A stretch of DNA of 64,000 nt, from assembly GCF_008365385.1 (NCBI RefSeq), contig NZ_QOVF01000002.1, positions 682,001-746,000 of the forward strand. Reading direction: 5' to 3'. Below the pieces are notes generated by a model. That model was not told the DNA's origin. It saw nothing but the letters and a program-made list of their open reading frames with translations, and ran no database searches. This DNA comes from Halopseudomonas laoshanensis (GTDB taxonomy: Bacteria; Pseudomonadota; Gammaproteobacteria; Pseudomonadales; Pseudomonadaceae). Of the stretch, positions 36,389-45,926 are shown piece after piece. The position numbers and the translations under genes are program-made. Position 1 is the stretch's first letter. Each line of letters begins with the position of its first letter.

Positions 36389-38059
36389 ATGGACACAACT
36401 GCGCGCAAACTGCTGCTGGTTGAGATGGATCCGGTCAAACGCGAACAACTGCTCGCATTTTGCCGGTCCAAAGACGATGCCCCGCTGGACGTCGAGGTTT
36501 GCACGCGACCCAAGGAAGCGGTCAACCGGCTGGCCAGTGGCGGATTCAGTGCCTGCCTTATCCCCAATGATTTGACCCTGTTGCGTGACGTGCGCCGCGT
36601 TGCCAACGATACCCTGTGCCTGTTGATCAGCGACGCCAGCGAGCCCGAACACGACAGCACGGCGATTCACGATGGTGCCGACGATATCCTGCTGCGCTCC
36701 GAGCTGACCGCCGAGGGCCTGCGCCGCGCCCTGGAACACGCCGGCTTCCGCCGCCAGAGTGGCGGCAAACTGGCCCAGCAAGCCAAGCAGGATCCGCTCA
36801 CCGGGTTGGGTAACCGCGCGATGCTCGAAGAGGAGCTTGATCGGCTGCTGCTGCGCAGCAAGCGCAGCCAGACGGCCTTCGCGCTGTTGTATATCGACCT
36901 GGATTACTTCAAACAGATCAATGACAGCTTTGGCCACGGTCTGGGTGATTTGCTGCTCGCGGTTATCGCCAACCGGCTGCGTCGCAGCATGCGCGATCTG
37001 GATATGATCACCCGCATTGGCGGTGATGAATTCGTCGCCCTGCTGACCGACCTGCATGATGCGAATGATGCCGCGCTGATTGCCAGCAAGATCATCCACA
37101 CCCTCAGCGAACCCATCACACTGAACGGGCATCACCTGCTGATTTCCGCCAGCGTCGGCATTGCTACGCATCCCCAGCATGGCAGCAGCGCGTCCGAGCT
37201 GTTGAACAACGCCGATCAGGCATTGTATCGGGCCAAAGCCGGCGGCCGTAACGGCTACAGCTTCTACAGCCCGGAAGAGGATGCGCAAACCCAACACAAT
37301 CTGGATATCGAACAGGGCCTGCGCCACGGCTTGCTCGAGGGCCAGTTTCGCCTGCATTTCCAGCCCATCGTAGACACCCGCAATGGCCACACCCATGCCT
37401 GGGAAGCCTTGTTACGCTGGCAACATCCGACATTGGGATTGCTGACGCCAGATGCTTTTTTGAAACTGGCTGAACACAGCGGCCTGATATTGCCCATGGG
37501 GCACTGGGTCATTGGCAAAGCGCTGGAAGGAATCAAGAAATGGCGCAGCGCTGGGGTGGACTGCCGGCTTTCGATCAACCTGAGTGATCGCGAACTGAAG
37601 CAACCGCGCTTCGCCGACCAACTCCGCCAACTGCTGATCAAGAGCGGCGTGCCAGCGAATGTCATTCAACTGGAGTTGCGTGAAGACGCGCTGCTGAAAC
37701 ACGCCAGCCAGGCAGAGAAGTTATGTAAGTCGCTCGCGGCGCTCGGGGTGGATATCTGGCTTGATCACTTCGGCGAAGAGTACGGCGCCATGAGCTACCT
37801 GGCCCGGCTACCGATCAAGGGCATCAAGTTGGACGCGCGTAAAATGGCCGATGATGGGGATTACGCCAGCTACCTGCGCAACCTGATCGGCCTGTCGCGC
37901 GATATGGATAAGCAGGTCACGGCCAATTACGTTGAAGATGCCCATTGCGCAGAGCAATTGTCCAGCTGGGGCGGAGACTTCCTCCAGGGTTACTGGATCG
38001 GCAAGCCTCGGCCTTTGGAAGATGTGATGGGTCAGCCTCTGACCCTGTCCAGCACCTGA
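36389..38059 (+). CDS. Pseudo-receiver/GGDEF/EAL protein, likely diguanylate cyclase
   Basis: A 556-residue cyclic-di-GMP protein. Residues 1-120 have a receiver fold (LLLVEMDP at strand 1), but the usual phosphoacceptor Asp is replaced (SACLIPND) and the conserved Lys is missing. The GGDEF domain (about 132-295) is intact: RIGGDEF (GGDEF 211-215) with an inhibitory RxxD site (R202-D205) five residues before it. The EAL domain (about 305-550) keeps E339 (EALLR) and K480, but DDFG is DHFG (459-462) and AEGVE is ANYVE (512-516). So cyclase activity is likely and hydrolysis doubtful. The 3' end overlaps the convergent folA by 28 bp. No clear ribosome site precedes the ATG at 36389. Confidence 0.87.
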   Translation: MDTTARKLLLVEMDPVKREQLLAFCRSKDDAPLDVEVCTRPKEAVNRLASGGFSACLIPNDLTLLRDVRRVANDTLCLLISDASEPEHDSTAIHDGADDILLRSELTAEGLRRALEHAGFRRQSGGKLAQQAKQDPLTGLGNRAMLEEELDRLLLRSKRSQTAFALLYIDLDYFKQINDSFGHGLGDLLLAVIANRLRRSMRDLDMITRIGGDEFVALLTDLHDANDAALIASKIIHTLSEPITLNGHHLLISASVGIATHPQHGSSASELLNNADQALYRAKAGGRNGYSFYSPEEDAQTQHNLDIEQGLRHGLLEGQFRLHFQPIVDTRNGHTHAWEALLRWQHPTLGLLTPDAFLKLAEHSGLILPMGHWVIGKALEGIKKWRSAGVDCRLSINLSDRELKQPRFADQLRQLLIKSGVPANVIQLELREDALLKHASQAEKLCKSLAALGVDIWLDHFGEEYGAMSYLARLPIKGIKLDARKMADDGDYASYLRNLIGLSRDMDKQVTANYVEDAHCAEQLSSWGGDFLQGYWIGKPRPLEDVMGQPLTLSST

Positions 38060-38556
38060 TAGCGATGCGCAGGATAATCTGCGCCGCCTGCTACTACGCG
38101 CTCATCCACCAAGGCCCACTGCGCGCCATCGACTGCCGGAAACCAGGCATCGCCCTCCGGCTCAGCGTCAACCAGCGTCAGATAAAGTCGGTCCGCTCGA
38201 TCAAGCATCTGCCGATACAGGTTCTCGCCGCCAATCACCATGATCTCATCCACGCCATCCAGCAGCGCCTGGCGACCGGCCTGTTCCAAGGCGGCGTCCA
38301 CCGAACCCTGAACCGAGGCACCAGGCAACTGCAAGCCGCTCTGGCGGGTTATGACGATGTTGGTTCTGCCCGGCAATGGTCTGCCCAATGAATCAAAGGT
38401 CTTGCGACCCATGACGATCGGCTTGCCCCAGGTCATGCTACGAAAATACTTGAGATCTTCCGGCAAATGCCAGGGCAACTGGTTGTCGCGACCAATCACA
38501 TGATTGCGACCCATCGCGGCGATTAACGCGATACGCGGCGTGTTCGTCTGCGTCAT
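38032..38556 (-). CDS. folA: Dihydrofolate reductase
   Basis: Reduces dihydrofolate to tetrahydrofolate with NADPH. The 174 residues show [28 protein letters not shown] (given here as its parts [11 protein letters not shown] and LPWHLPEDL), the catalytic Asp/Glu in [20 protein letters not shown], and the adenosine-binding VIGGENLY. The start overlaps the thyA stop by four bases, so the pair that uses and regenerates folate is coupled. The end overlaps the convergent GGDEF gene. Confidence 0.95.
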   Translation of the reverse strand: MTQTNTPRIALIAAMGRNHVIGRDNQLPWHLPEDLKYFRSMTWGKPIVMGRKTFDSLGRPLPGRTNIVITRQSGLQLPGASVQGSVDAALEQAGRQALLDGVDEIMVIGGENLYRQMLDRADRLYLTLVDAEPEGDAWFPAVDGAQWALVDERVVAGGADYPAHRYQVLDRVRG

Positions 38557-39347
38557 ACCGCCACCGGTGCCTTGATATGCGGATGAGCCTGGTAGCCCTC
38601 CAGGGTAAAGTCGTCAAAGGTGAAGGCAAACAGATCCGTGACCTCAGGATTCAAGCGCATACGCGGCATCGGGTAAGGTTCGCGAGAAAGCTGCAGCTCA
38701 GCCTGTTCCATATGATTGGCATACAGGTGGCAGTCACCTCCGGTCCAGATAAACTCGCCCGGCTGCAGTCCGCAAACCTGCGCCACCATCAGTGTCAACA
38801 ACGCATAACTGGCGATATTAAAGGGCACGCCCAGGAAGATATCCGCCGAGCGCTGGTATAACTGGCAGCTCAACTTGCCATCGGCAACATAGAACTGGAA
38901 TAACGCGTGACAGGGCGGCAAGGCCATCTCATCGACCAGCGCCGGGTTCCACGCCGACACAATCAGCCGCCGCGAGTCGGGGTTGCTGCGGATCATCTGC
39001 AGCACCTTGCTGATCTGGTCAATGGACTCGCCATCCGGCGCTGGCCAGGAACGCCACTGGTAGCCATAGACCGGCCCCAGATTACCTTCTTCATCCGCCC
39101 AGTCATCCCAGATAGAGACACCATTGTCTTTCAGATAAGCGATGTTGGTGTCGCCCTGAAGAAACCACAGCAGCTCATGGATAATGGATTTGAGATGGCA
39201 TTTCTTGGTCGTCACCAACGGAAAGCCGTCGGCCAGGTCAAAGCGCATCTGATGGGCAAACACGCTGTAGGTGCCCGTGCCGGTCCGATCGCTCTTGAAC
39301 GTGCCGTGGTCGCGCACATGGCGCATCAAATCAAGATACTGTTTCAC
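38553..39347 (-). CDS. thyA: Thymidylate synthase
   Basis: Makes dTMP from dUMP and methylene-tetrahydrofolate. The 264 residues carry [13 protein letters not shown] with the catalytic Cys (about 146), [18 protein letters not shown] (about 167) and the dUMP-binding [11 protein letters not shown]. It overlaps lgt upstream by 17 bp and folA downstream by 4 bp. Confidence 0.97.
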   Translation of the reverse strand: MKQYLDLMRHVRDHGTFKSDRTGTGTYSVFAHQMRFDLADGFPLVTTKKCHLKSIIHELLWFLQGDTNIAYLKDNGVSIWDDWADEEGNLGPVYGYQWRSWPAPDGESIDQISKVLQMIRSNPDSRRLIVSAWNPALVDEMALPPCHALFQFYVADGKLSCQLYQRSADIFLGVPFNIASYALLTLMVAQVCGLQPGEFIWTGGDCHLYANHMEQAELQLSREPYPMPRMRLNPEVTDLFAFTFDDFTLEGYQAHPHIKAPVAV

Positions 39348-40137
39348 GCTTTACGCCTCCGTTACGGTAAGCCCACGCCATCATCGCGGCGCCTATCAGA
39401 ATCATCGGCAGGGAGAGTACCTGCCCCATGGTGACCCAACCGAACGCCAGGTAACCCAGATGCGCATCCGGCTCGCGGACGAATTCGGCGAGGAAACGGA
39501 AAATGCCGTAACAGACACCAAAGAGTCCACTGACCGCCATGGTCGGGCGCGGCTTGGCCGAGTACAGCCAGAGGATGATAAACAAGGCCACGCCTTCCAT
39601 TGCAAACTGGTATAGCTGCGACGGATGTCGCGCCAATTGCAGAGGATCGGTGGGGAATACCATCGCCCAGGGCAGATCGGTTGCCTTGCCCCACAGCTCC
39701 GCATTGATGAAGTTGCCAATGCGGCCCGCGCCCAACCCAATGGGCACCATGGGTGCGGCAAAATCCATCACCTCGAAGAAGCGTTTGCCATTACGCCGGG
39801 CGAACCACCAGACCGCCAGCAGCACGCCCAGCAGGCCGCCATGAAACGACATGCCGCCCTTCCATACCTGGAAGATCAGTGTTGGGTCGTTGAGATAGGA
39901 CGCCAGATCATAAAACAGGATGTAGCCCACTCGGCCGCCGGCGATCACACCCAGCGCCACCCAGAACACCAGATCCGAGAGCTTTTCACTGTTCCAGCTT
40001 GGATCGAAGGCATTCACCCTGCGGCTGGCCAGCCACCAGGCGCCGCCAATACCAATCAGGTACATCAAACCATACCAGTGAATCTGAATAGGCCCGAGCG
40101 ACAACGCCACCGGATCAATCTGCGGATAAGCCAGCAT
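39331..40137 (-). CDS. lgt: Prolipoprotein diacylglyceryl transferase
   Basis: Inner-membrane enzyme that transfers diacylglycerol to the lipobox Cys of prolipoproteins. The 268-residue protein has seven helices, with the N-terminal [11 protein letters not shown], the [11 protein letters not shown] segment, [13 protein letters not shown] and the signature [13 protein letters not shown] (about 143-155). GGGAG precedes the ATG. It overlaps thyA and follows the TSUP gene with a gap of 9 bp. Confidence 0.96.
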   Translation of the reverse strand: MLAYPQIDPVALSLGPIQIHWYGLMYLIGIGGAWWLASRRVNAFDPSWNSEKLSDLVFWVALGVIAGGRVGYILFYDLASYLNDPTLIFQVWKGGMSFHGGLLGVLLAVWWFARRNGKRFFEVMDFAAPMVPIGLGAGRIGNFINAELWGKATDLPWAMVFPTDPLQLARHPSQLYQFAMEGVALFIILWLYSAKPRPTMAVSGLFGVCYGIFRFLAEFVREPDAHLGYLAFGWVTMGQVLSLPMILIGAAMMAWAYRNGGVKRETVS

Positions 40138-40146
40138 GAATGCTCC

Positions 40147-40929
40147 CTAGAGTAAGAAGTTGATGCCCACGCCCACTAGCAACAGGGCAAAAAGCCGCTT
40201 GAGCAATTGTTGTGACAGCCGATGTGCCAGGCGCGCGCCGAATCCGGCAAACAGCATACTGGTAGCGGCGATGCCGATCATCGCCGGCAGATAAACATAG
40301 CCGAAGCTCCAGTCAGGTAGCGGCGTGACCGCCCAGCCAGTCCAGATAAAGCTCGCTGCACCGGCAAGGGCAATAGGCAAGCCGCAAGCTGAAGAAGTTG
40401 CTACCGCCTGCTGCATGGGCACACTGCGCCAAACCAGAAAAGGGACGGTAAGCGAGCCGCCACCGATACCAAAAATGGCTGAGGCCCAGCCAATGACCCC
40501 GCCCGCGAGGGTCAACACCGGCTTGCCGGGCACAGCGGATGAGGCCTTGGGACGTAAATCAAAAGCCATCTGGATGGCCACGGCAATGGCAAACACGCCG
40601 ATGATCTTCTGCAATATCGGGCCTTGAATCAGAGCGGCGGTCAGCGCGCCCAGCACCGTACCAAAAATGATCCCCAGCGCCATCCATACGAACAGGGTCC
40701 AGCGAACCGCGCCCTTGAGATGATGTGCACGAATAGCGTTAATCGAGGTAAAAGCGATGGTCGCCAGCGAAGTGCCTACCGCCATGTGCGTAAGCACTTC
40801 GGGCGCAAATCCCTGCAGAGTGAAGCTGTAAACCAGCACCGGCACGATGATCATGCCACCGCCCACACCGAACAAACCCGCCAGCGTGCCTGCGAATCCG
40901 CCCAGTACCAGATAAATCAGAAACTCCAC
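40147..40929 (-). CDS. TSUP (TauE/SafE) family sulfite or organosulfonate exporter-like protein
   Basis: A 260-residue inner-membrane protein with about eight helices and the TSUP signature GGFAGTLAGLFGVGGGMIIVP near the N-terminus (here in two parts, GGFAGTLAGLFGV and GGGMIIVPVLVY) and again in GVIGWASAIFGIGGGSLTVPFL. I chose the GTG at 40929 (MEFLIYL) because GGTGG lies just before it; a GTG four codons upstream is possible. The cargo is unknown. The gene is the likely first cistron before lgt-thyA-folA. Confidence 0.85.
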   Translation of the reverse strand: MEFLIYLVLGGFAGTLAGLFGVGGGMIIVPVLVYSFTLQGFAPEVLTHMAVGTSLATIAFTSINAIRAHHLKGAVRWTLFVWMALGIIFGTVLGALTAALIQGPILQKIIGVFAIAVAIQMAFDLRPKASSAVPGKPVLTLAGGVIGWASAIFGIGGGSLTVPFLVWRSVPMQQAVATSSACGLPIALAGAASFIWTGWAVTPLPDWSFGYVYLPAMIGIAATSMLFAGFGARLAHRLSQQLLKRLFALLLVGVGINFLL

Positions 40930-41152
40930 GCGTACCCCCACCTATTCGATGGCTACTCGCTGAATTGCATCAGCTTGGCCAGACAGGCCGCTAGTGTAGC
41001 CGAAACCAGCGCCGATGAGTGTCCGAAAAGTCATCTGCGCGGCATATTCCAGGCGTGGTCGAACGTGCCGCCTATCGCCGTCAATGGGCCGCGCGGGCCA
41101 CTGCCTCGCATGCAAAAACCCGTACACTAGGCGCATTACAGGGGGAACAACT

Positions 41153-41908
41153 ATGTGTCTGATGGCTTTTGCCTGGCAAACCGGCGGCAACCCGCTCATC
41201 CTGCTGGGAAATCGAGACGAGTTCCATGCCAGGCCCACTCGCGCCGCTGGCTTCTGGACTGAGGAAGGCCTGCCGGACTTGCTCGCGGGCAAGGATCTGG
41301 AAGCCGGGGGAACATGGCTCGGCGTCACCCGTCGCGGCCGATTCGCGGCACTGACCAATATTCGTGCGCCGGGAGCCCGCAAGGGCCCGCAGTCACGCGG
41401 CGCCCTGGCCCTGGACTATCTGGCCGGCAAACAGGCTCCAGGGGAATACCTGCAAGAGCTGCAATCCAGACGCGACGATTATGCCGACTTCAATTTACTG
41501 GTCGGCGATCTGCAGGAGCTGTGGCATCTCAATAGCCAGGCCAACCAGCCGCAGCAGCTCCCCCCGGGTGTATACGGCTTATCCAACGGCGCGCTGAACA
41601 GCGACTGGCCAAAGCTGCAACAATTGCGGGCCCGCCTGGGGGACAATCTGAATGCCAGTGCCGACGTATTACTGGACCTGCTGAGCGACACGCAGACCTA
41701 CCCCGATCAGCAACTGCCAAAAACCGGCGTGAGCCTGGAGTGGGAACGGCTGCTCTCAGCCACTTTTATTCTCGGCGAAGACTATGGAACACGCGCCAGC
41801 AGCCTGTTGAAACTGGATAAGCAGGGAGGCATCGTTTTCGTTGAACGCAGGTTTGCCGCCGCCGGCGCGGCGCTGGGTGAATCCTGCTGGCACCTGGCTG
41901 GCGATTAG
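41153..41908 (+). CDS. NRDE-family protein (TANGO2-like)
   Basis: A 251-residue protein with the NRDE hallmark near its start: MCLMAFAW, then LLGNRDEFHARPT (about 20-32) and GGTWLGVTRRGRFAALTNIR (about 54-73). It belongs to the Ntn-hydrolase-like NRDE/TANGO2 group (Cys2 would be the nucleophile), whose human member is linked to heme or lipid trafficking; bacterial function is unclear. GGGGGAA precedes the ATG. The gene is convergent with ptsP with a 4-bp gap. Confidence 0.88.
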   Translation: MCLMAFAWQTGGNPLILLGNRDEFHARPTRAAGFWTEEGLPDLLAGKDLEAGGTWLGVTRRGRFAALTNIRAPGARKGPQSRGALALDYLAGKQAPGEYLQELQSRRDDYADFNLLVGDLQELWHLNSQANQPQQLPPGVYGLSNGALNSDWPKLQQLRARLGDNLNASADVLLDLLSDTQTYPDQQLPKTGVSLEWERLLSATFILGEDYGTRASSLLKLDKQGGIVFVERRFAAAGAALGESCWHLAGD

Positions 41909-41912
41909 CTGT

Positions 41913-44180
41913 TCAGCGGCCTTGGCGCAGAACCTTTTCCAGCCCCATATTGCGCAGCGCCAAGTGCAGTGTACTTTGCACCAGATGCGGGTTATCCAGC
42001 CCGATGACTTCATCGAGCAGCGCTTTGGCATCACTCAGGGAAATCTGCCGCAACAACCACTTAACCTTCGGCAGGTTAGTCGCGTTCATCGATAGCACAT
42101 CACAACCCATTGCCATCAGCAGCACCGCAGACGCCGGATCACCGGCCATTTCGCCACACACACTCATTGGCTTACCGGCTTCGCGGCAGGCGGTGGCGAC
42201 CTTGATCAACGCCTGCAGCACCGCCGGATGCAGCGAATGATATAGATCTGCCACGCGAGGATTGTTGCGATCGACCGCCAGCAGGTACTGCGTCAGATCA
42301 TTGGTACCCACGGAGAGGAAGTCGACCATCTGCACCAACTCACGCGCCTGGTAGACAGCCGCCGGCACTTCAATCATCACCCCCACCGGCGGCATCGGTA
42401 CTTCCATACCCTCATCACAGACTTCACTGTGCGCGCGGTGAATCAGATGCAGCGCCTCCTCCACTTCATAAACGCTACTGATCATCGGCAACATGATGCG
42501 CAGATTATTCAGCCCCTTGCTCGCCTTGAGCATGGCGCGGGTCTGCACCAGAAAGATTTCCGGATGATCCAGCGTTACACGAATACCGCGCCAACCGAGG
42601 AAGGGGTTGTCTTCGCGGATAGGGAAATAGGTCAGGGCCTTGTCGCCACCAATATCCAGGCTGCGCATGGTCACCGGCAGCGGGTGGAAGGCTTCCAGCT
42701 GCTCACGATAGGTCGCCTGCTGCTCCTTTTCACTGGGGAAGCGATCCTGGATCATGAACGGCACTTCAGTACGGTACAGTCCTACGCCTTCGGCACCACG
42801 ATCGAGCGAGCGGGCAACATCGGCCAGCAAGCCGGTGTTCACAAACAGCGGCATGCGGTGGCCGTCAGTGGTCACGCAGCGCACATCGCGCAGCTTCTCC
42901 AACCCCTGCACCAGTTCCAGCTCTTCGCGGACTATTTCCAGGTAATGCCGACGTAACTCCGGTGACGGGTTGGAATAAACCTCCCCATGGTTACCATCAA
43001 CAATCAGCTCCAGACCGTCCATGCGCGTATACGGCAGGTCCACTGCCCCCATAACAGTCGGGATGCCCATGGCGCGCGCCAGAATGGCCACATGCGAGCT
43101 CCCCGATCCAAGCACCGAGACCAGGCCCACGAGCTTTTCCTTCGGCACCTCACCCAGCATCACCGGCGATAGCTCTTCACTGACCAGAATGGTTTGATCA
43201 GGGAAGACCCGCTCTTCCTTGTTGGCTTCCTGCAGATACGCGAGGATGCGCCGGCCCAGATCCTTGACGTCCGAGGCGCGCTCACGCAGATAGGGATCGT
43301 CCATCATCTCGAAACGGTTGATATGGGCATTGACCACTTCACGCAAAGCGCCCTGTGCCCATTGCCCGCCGCGAATGACCGCCAATACCTCGTTACCAAG
43401 GGCGGCGTCATCCAGCATCATCAGATACACATCAAACAGCGCCAGCTCTTCGGGCCGCAGTTGAGTAGACAGTTTGGCGGACATGTCATGCATGTCCTGG
43501 CGAACAGCTTCGATCGCGCTACGAAAGCGCAACACTTCCACGTCAATATCTTTGACATGCTTATCCGGCACGGCCTTGAGATCGGCCGGCGGCAGAATCA
43601 CCACCGCCTGGCCGATCGCCACGCCAGGCGCACCGGGTACCGCATCAAACCGGGTGTCCTGAATCGCCTCGCCAGCCCAACCCAGACCATGAATCGAGCC
43701 AGTGGCCTCAGCGTGCGCAATAACCCCGGCCAACTGAGCGCTCATGGTGACCAGGAAGGATTCTTCAGATTCGTCGAACTGCCTGCGCTCTTTCTGCTGG
43801 ACCACCAACACGCCCATGACCCGGCGATGGTGGATGATCGGCACACCTAGAAAGGAGGCAAAGCGCTCCTCGCCGGTCTCGGCGAAGTAGCGGAATTTCG
43901 GGTGAGCGGCGGCATCTTCGAGGTTTACCGGCTCTTCACGGGCGCCCACGTAACCGATCAGACCTTCGTTGTTGGCCATGCTGACGATGCCTACCGCATC
44001 TTTATTCAGGCCCTGGGTGGCCATCAGCACATAACGGCTACTGCCTGGATCGAGCAGATAAACGGAACACACTTCCGTACCCATGGCCTCACGCACGCGC
44101 TGGACAATGATGTCCAGTGCGGTGATCAGGTCCTTGGCGGAGTTCACTTCCTGAACAATGCGCCGCAGGGTATTGAGCAT
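41913..44180 (-). CDS. ptsP: PTS-nitrogen enzyme I (PEP-protein phosphotransferase)
   Basis: Transfers phosphate from PEP to NPr in the nitrogen-related phosphotransferase system. I place the start at ATG 44180 (MLNTLRRIVQ), giving 755 residues; a GTG two codons upstream is an alternative. It has an N-terminal GAF domain (about 1-165), a PEP-utiliser N-terminal domain, the phospho-histidine domain with LGSGSSHVAILARAMG (active His near 355), and the PEP-binding TIM barrel (about 430-740) with SVGTNDLTQYLLAVDR and CGEMAGDP. It follows rppH on the same strand with a gap of about 12 bp. Confidence 0.96.
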   Translation of the reverse strand: MLNTLRRIVQEVNSAKDLITALDIIVQRVREAMGTEVCSVYLLDPGSSRYVLMATQGLNKDAVGIVSMANNEGLIGYVGAREEPVNLEDAAAHPKFRYFAETGEERFASFLGVPIIHHRRVMGVLVVQQKERRQFDESEESFLVTMSAQLAGVIAHAEATGSIHGLGWAGEAIQDTRFDAVPGAPGVAIGQAVVILPPADLKAVPDKHVKDIDVEVLRFRSAIEAVRQDMHDMSAKLSTQLRPEELALFDVYLMMLDDAALGNEVLAVIRGGQWAQGALREVVNAHINRFEMMDDPYLRERASDVKDLGRRILAYLQEANKEERVFPDQTILVSEELSPVMLGEVPKEKLVGLVSVLGSGSSHVAILARAMGIPTVMGAVDLPYTRMDGLELIVDGNHGEVYSNPSPELRRHYLEIVREELELVQGLEKLRDVRCVTTDGHRMPLFVNTGLLADVARSLDRGAEGVGLYRTEVPFMIQDRFPSEKEQQATYREQLEAFHPLPVTMRSLDIGGDKALTYFPIREDNPFLGWRGIRVTLDHPEIFLVQTRAMLKASKGLNNLRIMLPMISSVYEVEEALHLIHRAHSEVCDEGMEVPMPPVGVMIEVPAAVYQARELVQMVDFLSVGTNDLTQYLLAVDRNNPRVADLYHSLHPAVLQALIKVATACREAGKPMSVCGEMAGDPASAVLLMAMGCDVLSMNATNLPKVKWLLRQISLSDAKALLDEVIGLDNPHLVQSTLHLALRNMGLEKVLRQGR

Positions 44181-44192
44181 GCTCACGTCTGT

Positions 44193-44714
44193 TTACTCAC
44201 GTTTCCATCCAGTCGTTTCCATCCAATCGCTCGCGTCCAAACCCAGCGGCAGTCTCGGCGCCAATTCCTTCATGGCACGACGATAAACGTCGCGTTTGAA
44301 AGCCACCACCTGGCCCAGCGGATACCAGTAACTGACCCAACGCCAACCGTCAAATTCGGGCTTAGGGGTCTTGGTCATACAGACTTGTTGCTCATCGGCG
44401 GTCAGCCGCAGCAAAAACCATTTCTGCTTCTGACCCACACATACAGGTTGCGAGTGGCTACGAATCAATCGCTGGGGTAAACGGTAGCGCAGCCAGCCAC
44501 GGGTGCAGGCAAGAATTTCAACATCGTCGGGCATCAAGCCGACTTCTTCATGCAATTCGCGGTACAACGCCTGTTCAGGCGTTTCATTTCGTTGAATACC
44601 GCCCTGCGGAAACTGCCATGCATCCTGGCCGATACGCCGCGCCCACAGCACCTGCCCGGACCCATTGGTCAGGATGATGCCTACATTGGGACGGAAGCCA
44701 TCAGGGTCGATCAC
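44193..44714 (-). CDS. rppH: RNA pyrophosphohydrolase
   Basis: Nudix enzyme that removes pyrophosphate from triphosphorylated mRNA 5' ends and so starts decay. The GTG start at 44714, preceded by AAGGAT, begins [17 protein letters not shown], the RppH signature. The Nudix box is [20 protein letters not shown] followed by VGL. The 173 residues are the usual length. It is upstream of ptsP in an operon, an arrangement common in gammaproteobacteria. Confidence 0.96.
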   Translation of the reverse strand: MIDPDGFRPNVGIILTNGSGQVLWARRIGQDAWQFPQGGIQRNETPEQALYRELHEEVGLMPDDVEILACTRGWLRYRLPQRLIRSHSQPVCVGQKQKWFLLRLTADEQQVCMTKTPKPEFDGWRWVSYWYPLGQVVAFKRDVYRRAMKELAPRLPLGLDASDWMETTGWKRE

Positions 44715-44924
44715 AGCCGGTATCCTTGATTAATTGTCCTTTGCATTGTTCCACAAAGACGCGCGAAGCAGCAATTGCAGAGTAACAGGCATTTCAGTGC
44801 CTTATAAGCACACCTTCAGCATTCGTACCTTGATTGCCTGACCAGCCCGCCGATACAGCGCAAGCATTTGCCCGCAGGCTGGATTATCCTTGCGCCTCCG
44901 GCACCTCAACACAGGAGATACCCC

Positions 44925-45581
44925 TTGCCTCTGGCCATCTTTGATCTGGACAACACTCTGCTTGGCGGCGACAGCGACCATGCCTGGGGCGAGTTCATTG
45001 TCGATCACGCCATCGTCGACGGCGCATCCTACAAGGCGCGCAACGATGAGTTCTTCAATGACTACCTGGCCGGGCGCCTGGATATTCAGGTTTACCTGAA
45101 TTTCTGCCTGCAGCTGCTGGCCGAACATGAACCCGAGCAACTGGCCGCCTGGCACAAGCAGTTCATGGCCGAGCGCATCGACCCCATCGTGCTGCCAAAG
45201 GCACTGGCGTTGATCGAGAAACACCGCAATGCCGGCGATACACTGATGATCATTACTGCCACCAACCGCTTTATCACAGCACCGATTGCCGAACGCCTGG
45301 GGATCGACATTCTGTTGGCGACCGAGTGCGAGCGCGTCAATGGCCGTTACACCGGCCGCACTACCGACATCCCGTGCTTCCGCGAAGGCAAAGTGACGCG
45401 CCTTGAGCGCTGGCTGATGGAGAACGGGAAGAAACTCGATGGAAGTTACTTTTACAGCGATTCGCAGAATGATCTGCCGCTGTTGAATATGGTGGATAAC
45501 CCGGTAGCGGTTGATCCTGATGAGGTGTTGCGTGCGCATGCGCAGGAGCATGATTGGCCGATATTAAGCCTGAGAGATTAG
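44925..45581 (+). CDS. HAD-IB family hydrolase (PSPase/SerB-like)
   Basis: A 218-residue phosphatase. The start is a TTG at 44925 with AGGAGA eight bases before it; its product begins [22 protein letters not shown], which is the HAD motif I (FDLDNTL, shown as [13 protein letters not shown]). Motif II is [10 protein letters not shown] (about 103), motif III lysine is in FREGKVTRL, and motif IV is [13 protein letters not shown] (about 173). Substrate unknown; phosphoserine or histidinol-phosphate are possibilities. It is divergent from rppH. Confidence 0.85.
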   Translation: MPLAIFDLDNTLLGGDSDHAWGEFIVDHAIVDGASYKARNDEFFNDYLAGRLDIQVYLNFCLQLLAEHEPEQLAAWHKQFMAERIDPIVLPKALALIEKHRNAGDTLMIITATNRFITAPIAERLGIDILLATECERVNGRYTGRTTDIPCFREGKVTRLERWLMENGKKLDGSYFYSDSQNDLPLLNMVDNPVAVDPDEVLRAHAQEHDWPILSLRD

Positions 45582-45926
45582 TTCGGGTTTCCCATCGGAA
45601 CACTTTGGAGCCGGTGGCCGTCGCAGCGCGACTGGGCTAAGCCGACCGTCGATGGCAGGGATGCCATCGCCGAGCTACAGGGACGTACTTGCTGCGTGTC
45701 GGCGTGACCAGTCGGGCTGCGGCGGCCTGGCACGAGCGCCACTACAACCCCGAGTGGGGGCCGCACTCGGTCTGAGAGGACTCCGAAAGACGCCGTGAAT
45801 CCATCCCTGGAGGCTTGACGATAACATCCCTGTTATCGACACTTTCTCCGCCCTATCAGACCGAGAGCTAAATCACTTCCGAGTGAGGCGGAGTTTGCTT
45901 TCCCAACCCCAACCCCTTCTTGAAAC
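45582..45926. other. 345-bp gap without a gene
   Basis: This intergenic stretch separates the HAD phosphatase gene from rlmI. It holds the hairpin element described at 45650-45865. A 62-codon open frame on the minus strand lies across it, but it has no ribosome site or known family and its codons follow the hairpins. Confidence 0.6.
45650..45865. repeat. Noncoding element of paired, covarying inverted hairpins
   Basis: Two perfect 8-bp hairpins face each other. CGATGGCA-GGGA-TGCCATCG lies at 45650-45669. CGATAACA-TCCC-TGTTATCG lies at 45819-45838, and read on the other strand it is CGATAACAGGGATGTTATCG. Both fit CGATNNCAGGGATGNNATCG, with the stem change GG/CC to AA/TT compensated. Each has a second CAGGGA core, 8-9 bases further inward (45678-45683 and 45804-45809). 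Between them is a third stem (CCGAGTG/CACTCGG, 45750-45770) and a 10-bp inverted pair CTCGGTCTGA/TCAGACCGAG (45766-45775, 45856-45865). There is no credible gene in it. Confidence 0.6.

Noticed and set aside
36260-37396. A 378-codon minus-strand open frame
   Set aside because: It is antisense to the GGDEF/EAL gene and reads as a mirror of its codons, rich in Gln, Ala and Val without a fold.
45578-45766. A 62-codon minus-strand open frame
   Set aside because: It lies over the hairpin element, has no ribosome site, no known domain and a composition set by the inverted repeats.
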